Below are positions 13,609-18,556 of a DNA stretch of 18,556 nt, piece after piece. The translations under genes and the position numbers were made by a program. Position 1 is the first letter of the stretch; each line of letters begins with the position of its first letter. The notes under the pieces are model-generated. The model was not told the origin of the DNA. It was given only the letters and a program-made list of their open reading frames with translations, and did not search any database. The stretch lies in NCBI GenBank assembly GCA_964393115.1, contig CAYMST010000075.1, forward strand, positions 1-18,556. The letters run 5' to 3'. The stretch comes from CAYMST01 sp964393115 (lineage in GTDB: Bacteria > Bacteroidota > Bacteroidia > Cytophagales > Cyclobacteriaceae).

Positions 13609-14319
13609 ATAAAAACATATGCCCACCGTCTTATGACACCTGCCGAACTAGTCAGTTTGGGAAAAGAAGTTTCAAAACTAATTGACACCATTGATTTTGG
13701 GTTTCCTTTAATGGACCAATTAAAAACGGTTATCCAAAAAGATTTGACTGTTTTAGATGCTTCTGCGGAAAGTATCGCTGATGAGAGCACAGAGGATATT
13801 TTAGGAACTTTGGATAAAGTTAGAGACCGAAACTACTTAAGCATTAGAGGTGTCATTGAGGCTAGTTTTTATGAAGATATAGTGGCAAAAATCGAAGCGG
13901 CAAAACTCCTTGCTGGACTGATCAAAGATCACGATTGGAGTTTGCACGCACTGGGATACGCAAAAGAAACTGAGCAGTTGCATAAACTATTTGCTGCTTT
14001 AGCTACCAATGAAGCCAAAAACGCTATCCAAGCACTAGACTTACAGGACAAAGTCGAAAAGCTAGAAAGTTCTCAAAAAGAATTTGAAACCACTTTTGAA
14101 CGATTTTCAGGAAATCAAGAAGTTTTACCTGAAAATAAGGATGCTAAAATGACCCTAAAGCGGCACCTAGACACGTTGTTTCGTAACATTGAATTGTTGA
14201 ATGAAACCGTGAAAACCGGAGAGTATGACATTTTAATGGATGATATAAACAAAGCCATTAATGCCGTTATGGTCTCAGTGAGGGCTCGTAAGCCCGAATT
14301 AGTAGAAGAAGAGGTTTAA
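13606..14319 (+). CDS. Helical protein, DUF6261-like
   Basis: A 237-residue soluble protein, almost entirely helical and without cysteine. The opening AHRLMTPAELVSLGKEVSKL, the central segment ILGTLDKVRDRNYLSIRGVI, the stretch LLAGLIKDHDWSLHALGYAK and the long helices EKLESSQKEFETTFERF and MTLKRHLDTLFRNIEL match the plan of DUF6261-type Bacteroidota proteins. In those, a conserved RD..(F/L)xxRGxI/V motif precedes repeated helical segments. I know of no characterised member. The chain ends in an acidic ELVEEEV tail. The start codon at 13606 lies in a possible RNA switch. It ends 10 bp before a strong hairpin. It may be co-transcribed with the DUF3127 gene. Confidence 0.75.
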   Translation: MIKTYAHRLMTPAELVSLGKEVSKLIDTIDFGFPLMDQLKTVIQKDLTVLDASAESIADESTEDILGTLDKVRDRNYLSIRGVIEASFYEDIVAKIEAAKLLAGLIKDHDWSLHALGYAKETEQLHKLFAALATNEAKNAIQALDLQDKVEKLESSQKEFETTFERFSGNQEVLPENKDAKMTLKRHLDTLFRNIELLNETVKTGEYDILMDDINKAINAVMVSVRARKPELVEEEV

Positions 14320-14329
14320 TTAAGGTAAG

Positions 14330-14361
14330 CATGGGCGAAATCAAATGTGGTTTCGCCCATG
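14330..14361. terminator. Bidirectional terminator between convergent genes
   Basis: CATGGGCGAAA (14330-14340) and TTTCGCCCATG (14351-14361) pair perfectly over 11 bp and can extend inward by a T-G and a C-G pair. It starts 10 bp after the DUF6261-like stop and ends 4 bp before the stop of the barrel gene on the other strand. This GC-containing stem is the strongest shared terminator candidate here, although neither side has a long T run. Confidence 0.75.
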
Positions 14362-14365
14362 ATAT

Positions 14366-15592
14366 CTAAAACAATCGATAACCCACTACGAAACTACTCT
14401 GAGAATAGTGGGCAATTTCAGGTTTTCTTTGTGAGAGAAGATCCTTTCTAGTATGTATCCGATATTCGAAATGAATCCGCTTATATAGCAACCCAGTTCC
14501 GAGTGCTAAATTCATCACGTTATTTACTTCCATTACTTCATCAAAATTTCTGTTCCAATTCGATTCCTTCGTGATCGTCGATCTTCCGGTTAACCCATAA
14601 GCACCTATTATATTTATAAAAACAGAAAGCCGCTCATTAACCTTGAAATATCTTCTAATACCCAAATTAACATCGATTGAGCGATACTTTACTTTAAGGG
14701 TAAACAATTGGTCTACTTCCTTGCTATCAACAATGTAGTAATGGTAATTGGGTTCAAAGAGTATGGACCATTTGTTTTGTGAAAGTGGCATCACTTCAAG
14801 TTCTACACCAACTCGAGGTCCAAAACGCATATCTAGCGGCACACCACCTGAGTCATTAACAGCACCATTATTATCATAATATTCTCCACGCTGTAGGTTT
14901 GCGCCAAGTCTTAGTGATAATACCAATTTTGTAGAGGCTAATGTGCGAGCTTTGTCTTGACTCGGTCCATATTCACAGTCATTATATTCCGTAAATACCT
15001 TGATAAGATCTTTCTGAGTATATCTAATTTTCTCGAAGCGACTTAATTCATGTTTTTGACAATTGACCTGGTTCCATAGCTGCTGACGGAAAGCTGAGTT
15101 GATCGTGGTAGTACCATCACTAGCGTTCCGATATTTTTTATAAATGAGTTGCGTAATTGGTCCAGCAGCAGTTTCTTGAAAGAAAAAACGCACCCAGTTT
15201 CCTTGTTGATAAGCGTATAAACCATCTTTCCTATCCACCAAAACTCGCAGCCAAAGTGTCTCTTCCTTAAATACAGGCGATCGATTGGTGGTAATATATC
15301 TGAGATCTCGATCTGACCGGTCAATACTTACCACAAACCGCTTAAACGTGACCTCATTAATTATTCCAAACTCCTGTACCGAATCAACCTCTAAAATTTC
15401 CTCAGAAGCATGAATGCTCTTCTTAATAGTTATTTGATCTGGATTATGATTAAGGTCAAATGACTTAATAGCACAGCGTATTCGAAACCCGGCGTTGTTG
15501 ACGACATAACCGGAATCATATACAACTTTTGAATAGGAAGGAAATAAGGCCGCTAGCAAAAAACACTGAATTAGGTAAATACGTAGTTTCAT
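14366..15592 (-). CDS. Two-part outer-membrane beta-barrel protein of a Bacteroidota family
   Basis: A 408-residue exported protein when started at the ATG at 15592, which puts a signal peptide (MKLRIYLIQCFLLAALFPSY) at the N terminus. An upstream ATG at 15616 would add eight residues. The N-terminal half is a soluble domain of a kind common in Bacteroidota: TFKRFVVSIDRSDRDL, TTNRSPVFKEETLWLRVLVD, FRQQLWNQVNC and YTQKDLIKVFTEYNDCEYG. The last part (from about residue 215) alternates beta strands (KLVLSLRLGANLQRGEYY, FGPRVGVELEV, WSILFEPNYHYYI) and ends in VVGYRLF, with the C-terminal Phe expected for BAM insertion. Proteins of this type are often mislabelled as tRNA modification GTPases; no GTPase motif is present. 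The function is unknown. Confidence 0.8.
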   Translation of the reverse strand: MKLRIYLIQCFLLAALFPSYSKVVYDSGYVVNNAGFRIRCAIKSFDLNHNPDQITIKKSIHASEEILEVDSVQEFGIINEVTFKRFVVSIDRSDRDLRYITTNRSPVFKEETLWLRVLVDRKDGLYAYQQGNWVRFFFQETAAGPITQLIYKKYRNASDGTTTINSAFRQQLWNQVNCQKHELSRFEKIRYTQKDLIKVFTEYNDCEYGPSQDKARTLASTKLVLSLRLGANLQRGEYYDNNGAVNDSGGVPLDMRFGPRVGVELEVMPLSQNKWSILFEPNYHYYIVDSKEVDQLFTLKVKYRSIDVNLGIRRYFKVNERLSVFINIIGAYGLTGRSTITKESNWNRNFDEVMEVNNVMNLALGTGLLYKRIHFEYRIHTRKDLLSQRKPEIAHYSQSSFVVGYRLF

Positions 15593-15689
15593 AAAAAAGC
15601 AGTTTAGTTCATTCAAGACAGAAAAGCGGACTTATGCACTAATCCAACAGGTCAGATTTCTTACTTCGATGCCTACACCGAAAGTCTGC

Positions 15690-15720
15690 CAAAAATAAAC
15701 AAACTCAATTAGTGTTCAAA
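15690..15720 (-). promoter_or_regulatory. Promoter of the barrel gene
   Basis: On the minus strand, TTTG at 15720-15717 is followed after 19 bp by TATTTTTG at 15697-15690, a full match to the Bacteroidota consensus. Transcription would begin near 15683, giving a leader of about 90 nt before the ATG at 15592. It shows that the gene can be expressed independently of the large upstream gene. Confidence 0.65.
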
Positions 15721-15798
15721 AGACAATTAAAACCACTAACATAGATCATACCAATTGAATTGACAGTCATGTAAATTGAGGCCTAGGACAGGAAGGTG

Positions 15799-18556
15799 CT
15801 AGAACATGAAGCCCATACTAAAACCTGGCAGCGTCTCTTCATCCGAAACAGCTAAGTCAATGGTCACCACTAATGTTCTTGCCGGCATTATCCAAATACC
15901 ACCTCCGAATGACGAATGCCATTTTTTAGAATTTTCTCCTGATAACCAAACTCTTCCGGTATCATGATACCCAATTATTCCCATCTCACCAGGGAACAAT
16001 ACACTTTGAAATGACATCAGTTTTAGCCTCGCTTCTATATTGTGATAGAACATTTCATCACCATAAAAACGATTTCTTCTAAACCCTCTTAGGCTTTGCC
16101 TGCCCCCTACAATGGATGCATTAAAAAAATCATAGTCACCAAACGTCTTTTCATACCCGACTCTATTGGCTAGTACCAGTCGATGCATAGGCTTGGACGA
16201 GAAAAAGAGTGCGAGCTCACCTCCAAGCTTTTGAAAGTCTTCAGAACGGTCATTAAGTCCATACATCACCTGAGAGTTGAGATTAATTTTTAATCCTCTG
16301 GTCGGAAACACCTTATTATCTCGGTTATCAAAAGAGAAGTCCATAAATCCACCAGAATAAACATGGTTATTGGTCAACAGATCACTATCCAATTCCTCGG
16401 GGTTGTCTGTGGTCAAATACGTAAACTGTCTAGGTTCAGGTCGTATTCTACGAAACGCAGTTCCTAGTTCAAACGAAGCATGGTCCCCAAGACGTCGGAT
16501 TACTCCTACATCAGCTATGCTTCTTCGCATTCTCAATCGATAAAAATCAATTTCCTCATCTAAAGACGGATGTCTCAGTACCTCAGGATCCCACTGGGTT
16601 TCATTTCCCAATCCAAAGAAATTACTTACGAAAAAAGGAGCTTCTTCAGAATAGTTTAAGTTCACCCCCCACTTTCCAAATACTTGACTAAACTCACCTT
16701 CGTAGCTTGCGCTGAATGCCCCTGTCGCAATGGCACCCTGACCAATAATCTTATGTCTGGATTTAAAAGGGGATTTTCGCCATCCATGCTTCGTGATGAT
16801 CGCTCCACCTCCAAGAAATATACCATCATCTCGGTTAAACGCCGCCGCTACTTGAGGCATAACCTTGTCATACTGAAATTCCTTTCGGTTATAAGTGTGG
16901 ATAGACCGATTATTTGATAGTTTGAGTTTAGTTTCACGCGAACGGCTGACCTCAGTTCCTTCTTTGTCGTAGACAATCGTTCGTTTAGATAGTCCAGAGA
17001 CGACCGAGTTATCTACTATCTGGTCCTTTCCTTTTCCTGATATAATGCGCAGCTTGATTCCCTTTTTCACTTTACCCGAAATGGTAAACTGGTCTTTACC
17101 GTCCATTCCATATAGCCGAATCTCCCTTGTTTCACCTCTTAAAAAGTCGCGAGAGTACATCAAATGCTTCTTTTCATTCTCTTTGTTTAGTTTATACACT
17201 CTTACAGTTGTTGTTTCATCATCCAACCGTTTAACTTCAAACAGTTCCTTTTTGTCAGAACCTAACACGTCTACTTCTTTGGCCAAAAATCGATAAAGTT
17301 CCATGCTGTAGCGCGACATGTCTTCTCTTCGTGACTTTAATTTCTGTTCAATATCCGTTGATGAAATATCATGAATTTCCTTGGGCCATCGTTCTAGTGA
17401 TTTTTTTATAGTCTCGTCAGTTAGGCGCGCTTGTAAGGCTTCCCTAACCTCTATCCAATCATTCTTGTCAAGGCTATTCATAAAGCTTCTATCGAAGTAG
17501 CGTGCATTGAATGACAAACCAGGAGCCCATTTTACTTTATCCCCAAAGCCTTCCACCTTAGGGATGGCCCATTTTCTTGCGTATACCCAAGGAATAACTC
17601 CTTCGTTCAAGAAAAAAGCTTGATCTCTATCTCGTGGAATAGGTCGAAATAATTTCCCTTTACCATCTGTATCTTCTGATATTGACCATCTCCATTGATC
17701 ATCGTGGCGATCCCAATCACCAATCCACATGTCAAACAATCTATTCTTTAACACAAACTTCTGATCTACGCTATGGTCATTGTCTTTTTGTAGCTTTTCG
17801 ATGATATCAAACGTACTTTTGAATCCAACGGATTCATCACCAAAAGAATGGTTTCCCTTCCACTTGTTATTAGGTCTCTCCTCCATCAAAACCAATGTGT
17901 TTCTGAAAGTGCGCTGGTAGTCTCCAAATCTTGAATCATCAGGTATGTAACGGATTTGTGGGTTAGTGTGATAAATACCCGCAGCCTCTGCCAAACCGGG
18001 CACAACAAACGCACCATACGGGTGAGAAGCAGAAATTTGATCCTGAACCAAGTAATGCGCGAATGTCCGCTGCATAGCCAATGGAATAGCTTTCGAGACA
18101 TCTTTATCAATCGACCTCAATACGTATTGCTTACCTTCGCTATTCTTCAACCGCAATGACTTTGTTTGCATACCACCACCACGCTTTATGATCTCCAAGC
18201 CACCAAATTCCGAACCAATGTCAAACAGTTTGACATCGATCGGTTTCTCCCAAACTTGTCGATAGTTACTTCCCAGCCAACGCCTTACGGTCTTACTACC
18301 ATCATATCGGTCGCTTGCTGCTACTTGTATAGACTTATCTTTATAGGCCACAGGATCCACAGGAGGTTTAGCCGTATAGTTCTTTTGAAAAATGTCCTTT
18401 TCAAATAGAAGCTCTTCGTCGTCTCCAGACCAAAACATCAACTTAACCGGTTTTTCAGGTTCGAATACAATCTGTGAAAAGCCGCGTTTAACGGACTGAA
18501 AGTCTGATTTTTTACTTTTTCTTACAATGGTATGTTTGCTTCCTGATCCAGCAATA
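15799..18556 (-). CDS. Large outer-membrane protein: metallophosphoesterase-like tail, kinase-like segment and BamA/TamA-like barrel (5' end beyond window)
   Basis: The frame is open up to the right edge, so the start lies outside; an ATG at 18441 is internal. Residue numbers below count from that codon. The about 38 codons before it (IAGSGSKHTIVRK...) resemble the end of a calcineurin-type metallophosphoesterase domain, as known in Bacteroidota proteins of about 1200 residues. Residues 75-330 carry kinase-like marks: YVLRSIDKD, GLAEAAGIY, LVLMEERP, then RLFDMWIGDWDRHDDQW and FRPIPRDRDQAFF. Residues 439-478 hold Gly/Asp-rich units (GMDGKDQF, SGKGKDQI). From about 525 a surface-antigen barrel follows, with VGGRQSLRGFRRNRF (778-792) and a final GFSMGFMF. 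BamA-like barrels insert or secrete proteins. The phosphatase and kinase roles are inferred from motifs only; the phosphoesterase core is not visible. Confidence 0.85.
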   Translation of the reverse strand, partial: IAGSGSKHTIVRKSKKSDFQSVKRGFSQIVFEPEKPVKLMFWSGDDEELLFEKDIFQKNYTAKPPVDPVAYKDKSIQVAASDRYDGSKTVRRWLGSNYRQVWEKPIDVKLFDIGSEFGGLEIIKRGGGMQTKSLRLKNSEGKQYVLRSIDKDVSKAIPLAMQRTFAHYLVQDQISASHPYGAFVVPGLAEAAGIYHTNPQIRYIPDDSRFGDYQRTFRNTLVLMEERPNNKWKGNHSFGDESVGFKSTFDIIEKLQKDNDHSVDQKFVLKNRLFDMWIGDWDRHDDQWRWSISEDTDGKGKLFRPIPRDRDQAFFLNEGVIPWVYARKWAIPKVEGFGDKVKWAPGLSFNARYFDRSFMNSLDKNDWIEVREALQARLTDETIKKSLERWPKEIHDISSTDIEQKLKSRREDMSRYSMELYRFLAKEVDVLGSDKKELFEVKRLDDETTTVRVYKLNKENEKKHLMYSRDFLRGETREIRLYGMDGKDQFTISGKVKKGIKLRIISGKGKDQIVDNSVVSGLSKRTIVYDKEGTEVSRSRETKLKLSNNRSIHTYNRKEFQYDKVMPQVAAAFNRDDGIFLGGGAIITKHGWRKSPFKSRHKIIGQGAIATGAFSASYEGEFSQVFGKWGVNLNYSEEAPFFVSNFFGLGNETQWDPEVLRHPSLDEEIDFYRLRMRRSIADVGVIRRLGDHASFELGTAFRRIRPEPRQFTYLTTDNPEELDSDLLTNNHVYSGGFMDFSFDNRDNKVFPTRGLKINLNSQVMYGLNDRSEDFQKLGGELALFFSSKPMHRLVLANRVGYEKTFGDYDFFNASIVGGRQSLRGFRRNRFYGDEMFYHNIEARLKLMSFQSVLFPGEMGIIGYHDTGRVWLSGENSKKWHSSFGGGIWIMPARTLVVTIDLAVSDEETLPGFSMGFMF

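Overview
The window reads as chromosomal DNA of a Gram-negative member of the Bacteroidota, most likely a Cytophagia/Flammeovirgaceae-like environmental bacterium. Evidence: AT-rich sequence, start codons without clear Shine-Dalgarno sites, several promoters of the Bacteroidota type (TTTG, about 20 bp, TAnnTTTG), and families that are mostly restricted to this phylum: CarboxypepD_reg-type TonB-dependent receptors, a DUF3127 protein, DUF6952- and DUF6261-like proteins, and a metallophosphoesterase/BamA-type outer-membrane protein. No tRNA, rRNA, CRISPR array, insertion sequence or phage gene was seen. A 39-base run of N shows that this is draft sequence.

Layout, left to right. (1) 190-1025: an ArsR-type repressor overlapping an SRPBCC/AHSA1 protein by 4 bp, behind a promoter carrying two copies of a TAAC-N6-GTTA operator; this looks like a self-regulated two-gene unit. 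(2) 1175-3160, minus strand: ornithine aminotransferase (rocD, interrupted by the N run) followed by a nitrilase-family gene that has an in-frame amber codon and a lost catalytic glutamate. (3) 3659-9202: two long paralogous TonB-dependent receptors in the same orientation, with a small DUF1801 gene on the opposite strand between them. (4) 9388-11899: a DEAD-box RNA helicase, then two overlapping genes for small predicted lipoproteins. (5) 11919-13020, minus strand: a membrane protein with a possible PH-like domain, a thioredoxin (WCGNC) and a DUF6952-type partner. (6) 13150-14319, plus strand: a DUF3127 OB-fold protein with an SSB-like acidic tip, and a DUF6261-like helical protein whose start codon sits in a potential RNA switch. 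(7) 14366-18556, minus strand: a two-part outer-membrane beta-barrel protein and the C-terminal three quarters of a very large outer-membrane protein that runs off the right edge.

Much of the window serves the cell envelope: two TonB-dependent receptors, one barrel protein, one BamA-like fusion and two lipoproteins. The most interesting object is the right-edge protein. Its visible part joins the tail of a metallophosphoesterase-like domain, a segment with kinase-like motifs (GDWDRH and PRDRD), a short glycine/aspartate-rich repeat segment and a BamA/TamA-like barrel. If the kinase resemblance is real, phosphatase and kinase-like modules are tied to an outer-membrane barrel in one chain. All family assignments are by reading the sequence; no database search was run.
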